Shown here piece after piece: positions 5,352 to 12,272 of a stretch of 13,115 nt of DNA. This stretch comes from Acidilobaceae archaeon. GTDB taxonomy: Archaea > Thermoproteota > Thermoprotei_A > Sulfolobales > Acidilobaceae. The DNA is taken from assembly GCA_026985385.1 (NCBI GenBank), contig JALSQM010000048.1:1-13115 (forward strand). The letters are read 5' to 3'. The position numbers and the translations under genes are program-made. Positions within the stretch are counted from its first letter, which is position 1. Every line of letters starts with the position of its first letter. The notes beneath the pieces were generated by a model that made no database searches, was not told the DNA's origin, and saw only the letters and a list, made by a program, of their open reading frames with translations.

Positions 5352-6830
5352 GTGCCCCCCAAGGTGAGCGGCCCCCTAGAGGACCTCCGATCCTATATTG
5401 GATGGCTCGAGTCGCGTGGAGAGCTGGTTGTCGTCGAGGAGGAGGTATCACCGGTACTTGAGATCCCCGCGCTCCTGCGGAGGCTCATGTACAACCGAGG
5501 GCCGGCCGTCCTCTTCACGAGGATCAAGGGCCATGAGGGGTGGCGTGTGGCTGGCAACCTCTTCAGGAGCATTGACACCCTGAGAGCGGCGCTGGGGGTC
5601 GGGAGGCTGGAGGAGGTGGGTGAGAGGCTCACATCCATGTTCACGAGACCCCCTCCGACGGGCTTCACAGAGAAGATCCGAGCGCTGAGGGAGGTGGGTG
5701 AGGCCTCACGCTACACTCCAAGGAGAGTGGGTAAGGCCCCCTTCACGGAGAACGTCGTCGAGTCGAGCCGTGGGCCCCTGCGGCTCCTGCCAGCATTCAA
5801 GACGTGGCCCCGGGATGGGGGGAGGTACCTGACGTACCCCCTGGTCATCACTAGGAACCCCCTCTATGGAACCTATAATGTCGGCGTCTATAGGGTGATG
5901 CTCCTCGACGGCTCCCGCGCTGTCATACACTGGCAGATACACAAGAGGGGGGCTGAGGACTATGAGTTGCATGGCGGTGAGAGGATCCCGGTCGCTATAG
6001 CTATAGGCTCCGACCCCGCGACCATGCTGACGGGAGCCGCCCCAGTCCCGGCTCCCATGGATAAGTACCTGTTCGCCGGCATCCTCAGGGGTAGGGGGGT
6101 CGACCTCTACGAGCTACCGAACGGCATCCTGGTACCCGCCAACGCTGAGGTAGTCCTAGAGGGCTACATCACTAGGGGGGAGGAGGCCGAGGAGGGGCCC
6201 TTCGGCGACCACTGGGGCTATTACGACAAGCCGAGGGAGAGGTACCCCGTGTTCCGCGTTGAGAGGATGTACTACCGCTCCAACCCAATATACTATGGAA
6301 CCGTCGTGGGCCCTCCACCCCTGGAGGATGCAGTCATAGGGAAGGCCTTTGAGAGGATCTTCCTACCCCTCGTAAGGGTTCTCCTACCAGAGGTTGTAGA
6401 CGTGAACCTCCCAGAGTACGGGGTCTTCCAGGGGATGGCGATAGTATCGATTAGGAAGAGGTACCCCGGCCACGCCAAGAAGGTGATGATGGCCCTCTGG
6501 GGCTTGGGTCAGTTCAGCCTCACAAAGATAATAGTGGTTGTGGACCACGATATAGACCCCCACGATATTAATAGGGTCATATGGGCCGTCTCAGCCAACG
6601 TTAACCCCTCCCGGGACGTCGTAGTAATACCGGGCTCCCACACGGACGCCCTAGACCCAGCGCAGGAGGCGCCGGCATACGGCGGCAAGCTGGGGATAGA
6701 CGCTACGCGGAAGCTACCCGAGGAGAACTATGGCGGGCCTTGGCCTGAGGGGCTCGAGGAGGATCCTGCCACGAGGAGGTGGGCTGATGACGCCTTCAAG
6801 AGGCTCTTCGCGGGCCTGGGATCCCGGTAG
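5352..6830 (+). CDS. ubiD: UbiD-family prenylated-FMN-dependent decarboxylase
   Basis: The 492-residue product is full length for UbiD. It opens with EDLRSYIGWLESRGELVVVEEEV (in two parts; about 10-32), the usual N-terminus. Signature parts are NVGVYRVML with N176 and R181 (metal, prFMN and catalytic Arg region), VIHWQIHKRGAEDY, GAAPVPAPMDKY, and EGPFGDHWGYY (281-291). E281 and D286 stand in the same +5 spacing as the two acidic catalytic residues of characterised family members. The enzyme decarboxylates aromatic or unsaturated acids and needs prFMN from a UbiX-type prenyltransferase, which is not in this window. With UbiA directly downstream, a quinone-ring decarboxylation step (MqnL-like in the futalosine route, or 4-hydroxybenzoate-type) is the best inference. 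The GTG at 5352 sits where a leaderless transcript would begin; a GTG at 5364 is an alternative. Confidence 0.93.
   Translation: MPPKVSGPLEDLRSYIGWLESRGELVVVEEEVSPVLEIPALLRRLMYNRGPAVLFTRIKGHEGWRVAGNLFRSIDTLRAALGVGRLEEVGERLTSMFTRPPPTGFTEKIRALREVGEASRYTPRRVGKAPFTENVVESSRGPLRLLPAFKTWPRDGGRYLTYPLVITRNPLYGTYNVGVYRVMLLDGSRAVIHWQIHKRGAEDYELHGGERIPVAIAIGSDPATMLTGAAPVPAPMDKYLFAGILRGRGVDLYELPNGILVPANAEVVLEGYITRGEEAEEGPFGDHWGYYDKPRERYPVFRVERMYYRSNPIYYGTVVGPPPLEDAVIGKAFERIFLPLVRVLLPEVVDVNLPEYGVFQGMAIVSIRKRYPGHAKKVMMALWGLGQFSLTKIIVVVDHDIDPHDINRVIWAVSANVNPSRDVVVIPGSHTDALDPAQEAPAYGGKLGIDATRKLPEENYGGPWPEGLEEDPATRRWADDAFKRLFAGLGSR
6775..6781 (+). promoter_or_regulatory. Shine-Dalgarno site fixing the ubiA start
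   Basis: GGAGGTG, a full match to the archaeal anti-SD, lies inside the 3' end of ubiD, five nt ahead of the ATG at 6787. It decides for that start over the in-frame ATG at 6730, which lacks such a site and would overlap ubiD by about 100 bp. Confidence 0.85.
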
Positions 6831-7722
6831 GGTCTCTAGGAGGTCTAAGCTCTCGGGCATAGCGAGGCTGATAAGGGTCGAGCACACCCTCTTCAGCCTC
6901 CCATTCGCCTACGCTGGAGCCATGCTCTCACGCCACGCCTTCACGTGGGGTGACGCACTGCTGATAGGCCTCGCGCTCCTCGGTTTGAGGAGTGCTGCCA
7001 TGGCGTATAATAACATCGCAGACTATGATATAGACTCGCTCAACCCGCGCACCGCGAGTAGGCCCCTCATAACCGGCGTGGTGACACGCTCCGAGGCCTG
7101 GGGGGTCGTGGCGGCTGGATCCCTGCTCTACTACGCCTCCGCTGCCCTACTGAACCTCTACGCCCTACTCTTCAGCCCGCTCCTCTGGATCCTAGCGCTC
7201 ACCTACCCCCACGCTAAGAGGCATCACAGCTACCCGCACTTCCACCTAGGCCTAGTGCTGGGCATGGCGGTCTTCGGCGGTGCCGTCGCCGCTGCGGGCG
7301 ACGAATCCCCCAGCCTCCACGCCCTACTCGCGGCGATTCCCTGGCTCTACATAGCGGCAGTCACACTCTGGGTCGCCGGATTCGACATCATCTATAGCGT
7401 GATGGACATGGGCTTCGACAGGGAGCACGGACTGGGGAGCATACCAGCCAAGTACGGCCTGGAGGGGGCCCTAGCCTGGAGTCTAGCCTCGTTCCTGGGT
7501 GCATCGGCGCTCCTCGTGGCGGGGGCTCTAGTCTACAGGCCCCCAGCGGGGCCGGCCACGCTGGCCTCATCGGTAGTAGCGTCGTCGCTGATGCTGTATA
7601 GCTGGTACCTCGCATACAAGTCGGAGGATAACATACCTAGAGCCTTCAACCTCAACCTCCTAGTGGGTGTGATAGCCGCGTCCGGTGTCATAGTAGACTA
7701 CCTACTGGAGCTACTACACTAG
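6787..7722 (+). CDS. ubiA: UbiA-family prenyltransferase, MqnP/4-hydroxybenzoate polyprenyltransferase type
   Basis: This is a 311-residue polytopic membrane enzyme that attaches an isoprenoid chain to an aromatic acceptor. The first Mg-diphosphate motif is N75-NIA-D79-YDI-D83 followed by SLNPRTASRPL, and the second is YSVMDMGFDREHGLGSIPAKYG split by its Asp pair D207 and D211. The first helix has HTLFSLPFAYAGAML, and GLRSAAMAYN precedes the first motif. Together these match the non-proteobacterial UbiA/MqnP group rather than archaeal digeranylgeranylglyceryl-phosphate synthase. It overlaps ubiD by 44 bp with a strong ribosome site inside ubiD, so the two are translationally coupled. I infer that they act on consecutive or nearby intermediates of menaquinone-type quinone synthesis; the exact acceptor is not visible. 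Confidence 0.92.
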   Translation: MTPSRGSSRAWDPGRVSRRSKLSGIARLIRVEHTLFSLPFAYAGAMLSRHAFTWGDALLIGLALLGLRSAAMAYNNIADYDIDSLNPRTASRPLITGVVTRSEAWGVVAAGSLLYYASAALLNLYALLFSPLLWILALTYPHAKRHHSYPHFHLGLVLGMAVFGGAVAAAGDESPSLHALLAAIPWLYIAAVTLWVAGFDIIYSVMDMGFDREHGLGSIPAKYGLEGALAWSLASFLGASALLVAGALVYRPPAGPATLASSVVASSLMLYSWYLAYKSEDNIPRAFNLNLLVGVIAASGVIVDYLLELLH

Positions 7723-7754
7723 CGATTAAACGCTACGCCGCCCTCCTCGAGGGT

Positions 7755-7778
7755 GATATATAGGAAGGCTAGTATATC
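7755..7778 (+). promoter_or_regulatory. Two TATA-like elements ahead of the nitroreductase gene
   Basis: GATATATA at 7755-7762 and AGTATATC at 7771-7778 lie in the spacer after ubiA. A start 26 nt beyond the second would be near 7800, giving a near-leaderless message for the ATG at 7805. The first would start near 7785. The gene therefore probably has its own promoter. A short inverted repeat (CCCTC/GAGGG, 7741-7753) lies just upstream. Confidence 0.5.
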
Positions 7779-7804
7779 GCTACAGCCACGCGCCTCACAG
7801 GGTA

Positions 7805-8533
7805 ATGACCGCGGCGGTGGGCGCCTTGGCCTGCAGGGATGTGGCTGGGAGGCATGCAAGCGTTAGAAGGTTCAAGAAGGAGGACGTGGATGAGCGCGAC
7901 CTAAACGCTATATTGGAGGCGGCCCGGAGGGCCCCCACGTCATGGAACCTCCAGCCCCTAACTGTGATAGTGGTTAGGAGGCCCGACCTCAAATCGGCCA
8001 TAGCAGAGGCTATAGGGGGGCAGGAGCACGTAGCCAAGGCGCCCGTCCTACTCGTCTTCAGCATCGACTACTCCAAGGTAGTGGCGGCCGCTGAGGGTAG
8101 CGGCGTCAAAGTCGCTGGGATAGGGTTGGCCAGCCTCATCGAGGCCTCGATAGACGTGGGACTAGCCGCTGGGTGGGCCGGCCTAGTGGCTGAGGAGCTG
8201 GGGTATGGCATAGTCTACGTGGCAGTATACAGCAACCCATGCAGGGTAGCCGAGATCCTCCACCTACCCAAGCTCACGCTACCCCTAGTGGGGCTCTGCA
8301 TAGGCAGGCCAGCCGAGAGGGTGGCCCCAAGGCCCCGGCAGCCCATGGAAGTATTCGCCTCCCACGACGGCTACCTCCAGCTCCCCAGGGGCGACGTGGC
8401 GAGGCTTGTGGCGCAGCCCTTTGGACAGAAGGCTTCGAGGCTCTACAGCCACGTCCTAGGAGCGGGGGGCTATCATGCTCTGGTGAACGAGGAGATGGTT
8501 AGATGCGCTAGGTCGAGGGGCTTCAACGTGTAG
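7805..8533 (+). CDS. Nitroreductase-family FMN oxidoreductase (NfsA/FRP-like C-terminus)
   Basis: This 242-residue flavoprotein shows the nitroreductase N-terminus RHASVRRFK (16-24, FMN-phosphate Arg/Ser), then RAPTSWNLQP (42-51, with the conserved N48 and Q50). The ASLIEASIDVGLAAGWAGL helix region and LVGLCIGRP follow. RPRQPMEVFASHDGY matches the PR-x-P...H-x-x-Y tail found in NfsA/FRP-type flavin reductases. Members reduce nitro compounds, quinones or flavins with NAD(P)H. The last 40 residues are an extension whose role I cannot tell. Its position after ubiD-ubiA suggests a possible quinone or flavin link, but it has its own TATA elements, so this is inference only. The ATG at 7805 fits a near-leaderless message. 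Confidence 0.87.
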   Translation: MTAAVGALACRDVAGRHASVRRFKKEDVDERDLNAILEAARRAPTSWNLQPLTVIVVRRPDLKSAIAEAIGGQEHVAKAPVLLVFSIDYSKVVAAAEGSGVKVAGIGLASLIEASIDVGLAAGWAGLVAEELGYGIVYVAVYSNPCRVAEILHLPKLTLPLVGLCIGRPAERVAPRPRQPMEVFASHDGYLQLPRGDVARLVAQPFGQKASRLYSHVLGAGGYHALVNEEMVRCARSRGFNV

Positions 8534-8534
8534 C

Positions 8535-8591
8535 TCCAATAAATAAGGGTGGGGGTTGAGGCTGCGGGGTCGGGGAGGTCTTTACCTCCCC
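8535..8591. terminator. Perfect 8-bp hairpin and A/T-rich tract between convergent genes
   Basis: GGGGAGGT (8572-8579) and ACCTCCCC (8584-8591) are exact complements around CTTT, spanning the stop codon of the dehydrogenase/hydratase gene. Downstream of it on the minus strand lies CTTATTTATT (8546-8537), a T-rich tract suited to archaeal termination. The plus-strand nitroreductase transcript would also read through the stem. Confidence 0.55.
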
Positions 8592-10600
8592 TTGAACTGG
8601 GGCTTCCTCTTGCTCAGGAAGGCTGAGACACCCTCGGCGACGTCCTCTGTGCTGAATAGTAGCCCGAACTCGGAGGCCTCCAAGGCTAGGCCTGCCCATA
8701 TGTTGGATTCGAGCCCGTAGTTCACCGCGTACTTGGCGGCCATGAGTGCTAGTGGAGGCTTCTCCGCTAGCTTGAGGGCGAAGCTCCTAGCCTCCTGCTC
8801 GAGCCTCTCGGGCGGCACCACCTTGTCGACGAGGCCTATCCTGTAGGCCTCCGTTGCGGGTATCATGTCGCCAGTGTAGATTAGCTCCTTCGCTCTAGCC
8901 CTCCCCACGAGCCTTGAGAGCCTCTGGGTTCCACCGGCGCCGGGTATGAAGCCCAGGTTTATCTCTGGCTGGCCGAGCATGGCTGTCTCAGACGCTATCC
9001 TGAAGTCCGCGCTCATCGCTATCTCTAGGCCTCCCCCTAGGGTGTAGCCGTTCAGCACGGCTATGACTGGCTTCGTGTAGTACTCTATCTTCAGCGTCAG
9101 CTCCTGGAACCTCCTCGAGAATATGGCCGCCTTGATGGGCGTTATGCCCGCGAAGGCCGTCACGTCAGCGCCCGCGCTGAAGGCCCTACCGGCTCCGGTT
9201 AGCAGGACTACCCTCACGTCCTCCATCTCCTCTAGCTCGTCGAGGGTCTGGCTGAGCTCCTCGATCATCTTGGGGCTTATGGCGTTGAGCTTATCCGGCC
9301 TGTTGAGGACTATCCACGCCAGGGGCTTCTCAAGCCTCACTAGTAGGGTCTCCTTCTTTATCTCCTCCACGGGCCTGTACTCCTTGAAGCCCTTGCCGGT
9401 CTTCCTGCCTAGGCGGCCCTCCTCGACCATCTTAACTAGGAGCGGGTCTGGCTCGTACTCCTCGAAGCCTGTCTGCTCCTTCAGCTTCCTAAGGGTGTCT
9501 ACTATCACGTCTATCCCTATCTCGTCGGCGTAGTCGCTCACGCCCTTAGGCCAGCCAAGGCCCAGCATGACCGCCTTATCTATGTCCTCAAGCGTGGCTA
9601 CATCGTTGCGTATGAGCCATGCAGCCTCGTTTATGGAGGGGGCTATGAGTCTCACGTGATCCACCTTCTCCCCAGCCTCCTTGGGTATCTTGGGCCTCAC
9701 GTACTTGCCGGGCGCTGGGTACTCGTAGAAGCCCTTGCCAGTCTTCATGCCCAGTTCCTTCTTGTCGAACTTCTCCTTGAAGAGTGGGCAGCCCGTTATC
9801 TTGAAGCCCCTCTCAGTCATAGCAGTGAATACGAGGTAGAACACGTCTATGCCGCTGTAGTCGGCTAGCTCGAAGGCGCCCATGGGGAACCCGAGCTTGT
9901 ACCTCACCGCGCTGTCGACCTCTACTATGGAGGCCTCCCCCCTGGCGACCATCCAGCACGCCTCGTTGAGGAACCTCGCTAGTATCCTGTTGACTATGAA
10001 GCCTGGGACATCCTTCTTCACAACGACGGGCTGCTTGCCGAACTTCTTGGCGAGCTCGTATGTGACCTTAACCGTCTCCTCACTCGTTTTGGCGCCCTTT
10101 ATTATCTCGACTAGGGGCATGAGTGGTGGCGGGTTGAAGAAGTGCATCCCAACAACCTTCTCAGGCCTCTTGGTCGCAGCGGCTATCTCCGTTATAGGTA
10201 GGCTACTCGTGTTTGTAGCCATTATCGCGTGCTCCGGCAGGTTCTCGTCTGCGAACTTGAAGAGCTGCTGCTTGAGGTCTAGCCTCTCTGGTATGGCCTC
10301 GATCATGAAGTCCGAGTCGCGGAGGGCTGCAGCGAACTCCTCCGTGTACTTGCCGTCCTTCAGGTTAACGATGGGCTTGATCCTAGCCATTATCGCGTCA
10401 ACGCTCTCCCTCAGCTGCCCCTTCTCACTGAGCTTGCCGAGGCTCCACCTAATCTTCTCTAGAGCGTTCTTGAGTATGTCCTCGCTTATATCGGCGAGGT
10501 AGACCTCGTACCCGGACATAGCGGCTACTTCAGCTATCCCGTGGCCCATGGTGCCAGCGCCGACGACTATTATCTTCTTTATATCCTCAACCGACACCAT
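8582..10600 (-). CDS. Bifunctional 3-hydroxyacyl-CoA dehydrogenase / enoyl-CoA hydratase
   Basis: The product has 672 residues from ATG 10600. The N-terminal dehydrogenase has the NAD site GAGTMGHG (14-21), TNTSS, catalytic H153 in GMHFFNP, E165, and N204 in GFIVNR. Two tandem C-terminal dehydrogenase repeats follow, each ending in a KTGKGF element (near 288 and 402). The hydratase half starts near 415 with oxyanion-hole segments AFSAGADV and GGGLE, and both catalytic-type Glu are present (E526 in GGGLE, E546 in QPEINLG), so it should be hydratase-competent. The domain order is the reverse of bacterial FadB and matches the crotonyl-CoA hydratase/3-hydroxybutyryl-CoA dehydrogenase of Sulfolobales and Ignicoccus-type carbon cycles. 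It may serve 4-hydroxybutyrate-cycle autotrophy, beta-oxidation or both. An in-frame GTG at 10609 would add three residues; GGTGGAG just upstream favours the ATG. The gene is monocistronic. Confidence 0.95.
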   Translation of the reverse strand: MVSVEDIKKIIVVGAGTMGHGIAEVAAMSGYEVYLADISEDILKNALEKIRWSLGKLSEKGQLRESVDAIMARIKPIVNLKDGKYTEEFAAALRDSDFMIEAIPERLDLKQQLFKFADENLPEHAIMATNTSSLPITEIAAATKRPEKVVGMHFFNPPPLMPLVEIIKGAKTSEETVKVTYELAKKFGKQPVVVKKDVPGFIVNRILARFLNEACWMVARGEASIVEVDSAVRYKLGFPMGAFELADYSGIDVFYLVFTAMTERGFKITGCPLFKEKFDKKELGMKTGKGFYEYPAPGKYVRPKIPKEAGEKVDHVRLIAPSINEAAWLIRNDVATLEDIDKAVMLGLGWPKGVSDYADEIGIDVIVDTLRKLKEQTGFEEYEPDPLLVKMVEEGRLGRKTGKGFKEYRPVEEIKKETLLVRLEKPLAWIVLNRPDKLNAISPKMIEELSQTLDELEEMEDVRVVLLTGAGRAFSAGADVTAFAGITPIKAAIFSRRFQELTLKIEYYTKPVIAVLNGYTLGGGLEIAMSADFRIASETAMLGQPEINLGFIPGAGGTQRLSRLVGRARAKELIYTGDMIPATEAYRIGLVDKVVPPERLEQEARSFALKLAEKPPLALMAAKYAVNYGLESNIWAGLALEASEFGLLFSTEDVAEGVSAFLSKRKPQFKGR

Positions 10601-10690
10601 TTGCTCCACCCCACGCCACAGGATCCAGGCAGGCTCGGGGGTTAATCATGCCGTGCCACGCTAGTATGTGGCCCCGGCTAAGGGGTTACC

Positions 10691-10698
10691 CTTAAATC
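10691..10698 (+). promoter_or_regulatory. TATA-like element for the small protein / threonine synthase unit
   Basis: CTTAAATC lies about 40 nt before the GTG at 10733. The predicted transcript start is near 10718-10722, giving a leader of about 12 nt. A GATTAAC stretch on the minus strand near 10650 may serve the divergent dehydrogenase/hydratase gene but is weaker. Confidence 0.45.
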
Positions 10699-10732
10699 CC
10701 CCGGCACCGGCGGGCCCCCTGGGTGTTAGGCC

Positions 10733-10993
10733 GTGAGCGACTACATACAGCAGGTAGTGGATACCATACGCTCCAAGCTACCCGAGTACGGGCTCAAGGT
10801 GCTGCCCCGGGGGAAGAATAGTTTCAGCCTAATCAGGGGCACGGAGATAGTGATGACTGTCCGCGACGCTGGGGATATAGTTGAGCTCTCGTATAAGGGT
10901 AAGAAGTACACCTACGACAAGTGGTACACGAAGCCGGAGCACCTCAGCGCCATGATACTGAACGTGCTCGAGCACCAGGAGAAGAAGCAGTAA
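10733..10993 (+). CDS. Small conserved-looking protein of unknown function
   Basis: I do not recognise this 86-residue protein. Its pattern is an N-terminal amphipathic helix (YIQQVVDTIRSKLPEYG), then a run of alternating strand-like residues (LKVLPRGKNSFSLIRG, then EIVMTVRDAGDIVELSYKGKKYTY), then a C-terminal helix (PEHLSAMILNVLEHQEKK). This suggests a compact alpha-beta fold with no signal peptide or membrane segment. There are no cysteines. Coding is supported by codon use like its neighbours, a TATA element at the right distance and no frame break. The GTG start at 10733 has only a weak ribosome site. It ends 42 bp before threonine synthase on the same strand, so they may share a transcript, but I see no functional link. 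Confidence 0.7.
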   Translation: MSDYIQQVVDTIRSKLPEYGLKVLPRGKNSFSLIRGTEIVMTVRDAGDIVELSYKGKKYTYDKWYTKPEHLSAMILNVLEHQEKKQ

Positions 10994-11035
10994 GCCGCTA
11001 AGCCGCCTGGGAGGAGCGCGGGGGCCCCGGGGCCT

Positions 11036-12043
11036 TTGGGTTCGGGCTTCGAGCTCTACTGTCCTAGGTGCGGCTACAGGCTCGGCGGCGGATACGCGCA
11101 CCGCTGCCCCCGCTGCGGCTCCCCCCTCGAGCTGAGGGGGAGCCTCGAGGCGCCTAGGCTCCTCGGCGAGGGGAGGACCCCGGTAGTTGAGCTCAGCCGC
11201 GGGGGCGTCAGGGTAGCCTTCAAGCTCGAGTACCTTAACCCCACGGGTAGCTTCAAGGATAGAGGAGCCTCGGCTAGCGTATACCATGCATGGAGGCTCG
11301 GCTACGACTGCGTTGTAGAGGACTCCAGCGGCAACACGGGCTTGGCGGTTGCAGCCTACGCTGCCAGGCTGGGCTTGAGGGCGAGGATCCACACCTACAG
11401 GGGCGCCGGGGCTGGGAAGAAGCTCCTCATGAGGGCTCTGGGAGCCGAGGTGGTTGAGTGGCCCACCCGCGGTGATGCCGCGAGAGCCGCGGAGGGCGAG
11501 TCTGAGAAGTGCTACTACGTAGCCCACGCGTGGAGCCCCATCTTCGTCGAGGGGGTCTCAAGCATAGCCGGGGAGCTCTCAGGGTATAGGGACTGGGACT
11601 TCATAGTGCCAGTCTCCAGCGGCACGCTACTCCTAGGCCTCTGGAGGGGCTCCCTGAGGGCTGGCTGGAAGCCCCGCATAATAGCGGTTCAAGCCGCCGA
11701 GGCGGCCAGCCTCGAGGGTAGAGTGCCCCTACTAGCGAGAACCGGGGGGCCAACTAGCAGGCTTGCCGACGCCCTGGTCCTGAGGAACCCGCCCAGGCTC
11801 AGCGATATGGTAGAGGCTGTAAGGGAGAGTGGGGGAGGCCTGGTAGTCGTTGGAGACGACGCCATAAGGGAGGCGCTGGGAGAGCTACTCTCGATGGGGT
11901 TCATAGTAGAGCCCAGCTCGGCCGCCGCCTGGGCGGCCTTCAAGGCGCTACACGAGAAGGGCGAGGCCAGAGACTCGGTAGTAATACTGACCGGCAGCGG
12001 CCTAAAGTACGCAGAGCTGCTCGCAGGCCTCAGGGAGCGCTAG
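11036..12043 (+). CDS. thrC: Threonine synthase (PLP-dependent, N-terminal zinc ribbon)
   Basis: The product has 335 residues from TTG 11036. It begins with a rubredoxin-like zinc knuckle, C9-PR-C12 and C24-PR-C27. The fold-type II PLP core follows: LEYLNPTGSFKDRG with the Schiff-base lysine K74, SSGNTGLAVAAYAA with N100, the phosphate-binding PVSSGT (192-197), and LTGSGLK (318-324), the usual end of threonine synthases. It converts O-phosphohomoserine to threonine in the cytoplasm. PVSSGT has Ser where Gly is common, a mild change. Paralogues in this fold (cysteate synthase, threonine dehydratase, diaminopropionate-type enzymes) are possible, but the zinc ribbon plus the TGSGLK end favour threonine synthase. 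No ATG or GTG lies nearby. GGGAGGAG at about 11009-11016 is the nearest ribosome-like site, rather far upstream, so the start is the least certain part. Confidence 0.83.
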   Translation: MGSGFELYCPRCGYRLGGGYAHRCPRCGSPLELRGSLEAPRLLGEGRTPVVELSRGGVRVAFKLEYLNPTGSFKDRGASASVYHAWRLGYDCVVEDSSGNTGLAVAAYAARLGLRARIHTYRGAGAGKKLLMRALGAEVVEWPTRGDAARAAEGESEKCYYVAHAWSPIFVEGVSSIAGELSGYRDWDFIVPVSSGTLLLGLWRGSLRAGWKPRIIAVQAAEAASLEGRVPLLARTGGPTSRLADALVLRNPPRLSDMVEAVRESGGGLVVVGDDAIREALGELLSMGFIVEPSSAAAWAAFKALHEKGEARDSVVILTGSGLKYAELLAGLRER

Positions 12044-12111
12044 GATCCATGAGTATCGAGTGATTAGAGGCCTCCCACCGCTCCGGGGCCCTACAGGCAA
12101 GTTCGGGGGAT

Positions 12112-12256
12112 CCTAGGGGGCTAGGGGCTATCCGGGTCATTCCCAGGGCTTGGGTTGAGGTTTGAGTGTTGATATAGTGCTTCAGTATGCGCCTGAAGCG
12201 GCAGCGCATGGCAGGGGCGCTCCAGCGCTGCGGGGTCTGAGGGAGCCCTGAGGGCT
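12112..12256. repeat. Cluster of short perfect inverted repeats in the spacer before the flippase-like gene
   Basis: The 229-bp spacer 12044-12272 holds no gene that I can support. It has CCTAG/CTAGG around GGGG (12112-12125), GCTTCAG/CTGAAGC (12179-12185 with 12193-12199), GCAGCGC/GCGCTGC (12201-12207 with 12225-12231) and AGCCCT/AGGGCT (12244-12256). A GATATA at 12171-12176 is the only TATA-like site and would give a leader of about 75 nt. A structured leader or terminator array is possible; no tRNA or known RNA fold is recognised. Confidence 0.4.
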
Positions 12257-12272
12257 GAGGGGTTAGTACGTC

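Noticed and set aside
6730..6786. Extended ubiA start at the ATG at 6730
   Set aside because: This would overlap ubiD by about 100 bp without a ribosome site, whereas the ATG at 6787 has a full GGAGGTG five nt upstream and gives a normal N-terminus.
9882..10502. A 206-codon plus-strand open frame inside the dehydrogenase/hydratase gene
   Set aside because: It is antisense to residues whose catalytic motifs are unambiguous. Its Ser/Leu-rich translation is what the complementary strand of this codon use gives.
11023..11034. 12-bp palindrome GGCCCCGGGGCC just before the threonine synthase start
   Set aside because: It is a pure G/C run with no loop and no A+T-rich context. Such palindromes are expected by chance at this base composition.
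10829..11527. A 232-codon open frame on the minus strand
   Set aside because: It lies antisense across both the small protein gene and threonine synthase, which have clear coding signals. The translation is low-complexity and shows no domain; it is a shadow of G+C-rich codons.
12187..12240. 17-codon open frame (ATG to TGA) upstream of the flippase-like gene
   Set aside because: It is short and basic, overlaps two inverted repeats, has no ribosome site, and the nearest TATA-like element would start transcription after its ATG.
12044..12272. Possible tRNA or SRP RNA in the longest spacer
   Set aside because: I found no T-loop GGTTCRANNCC consensus, no cloverleaf acceptor pairing and no SRP core on either strand.
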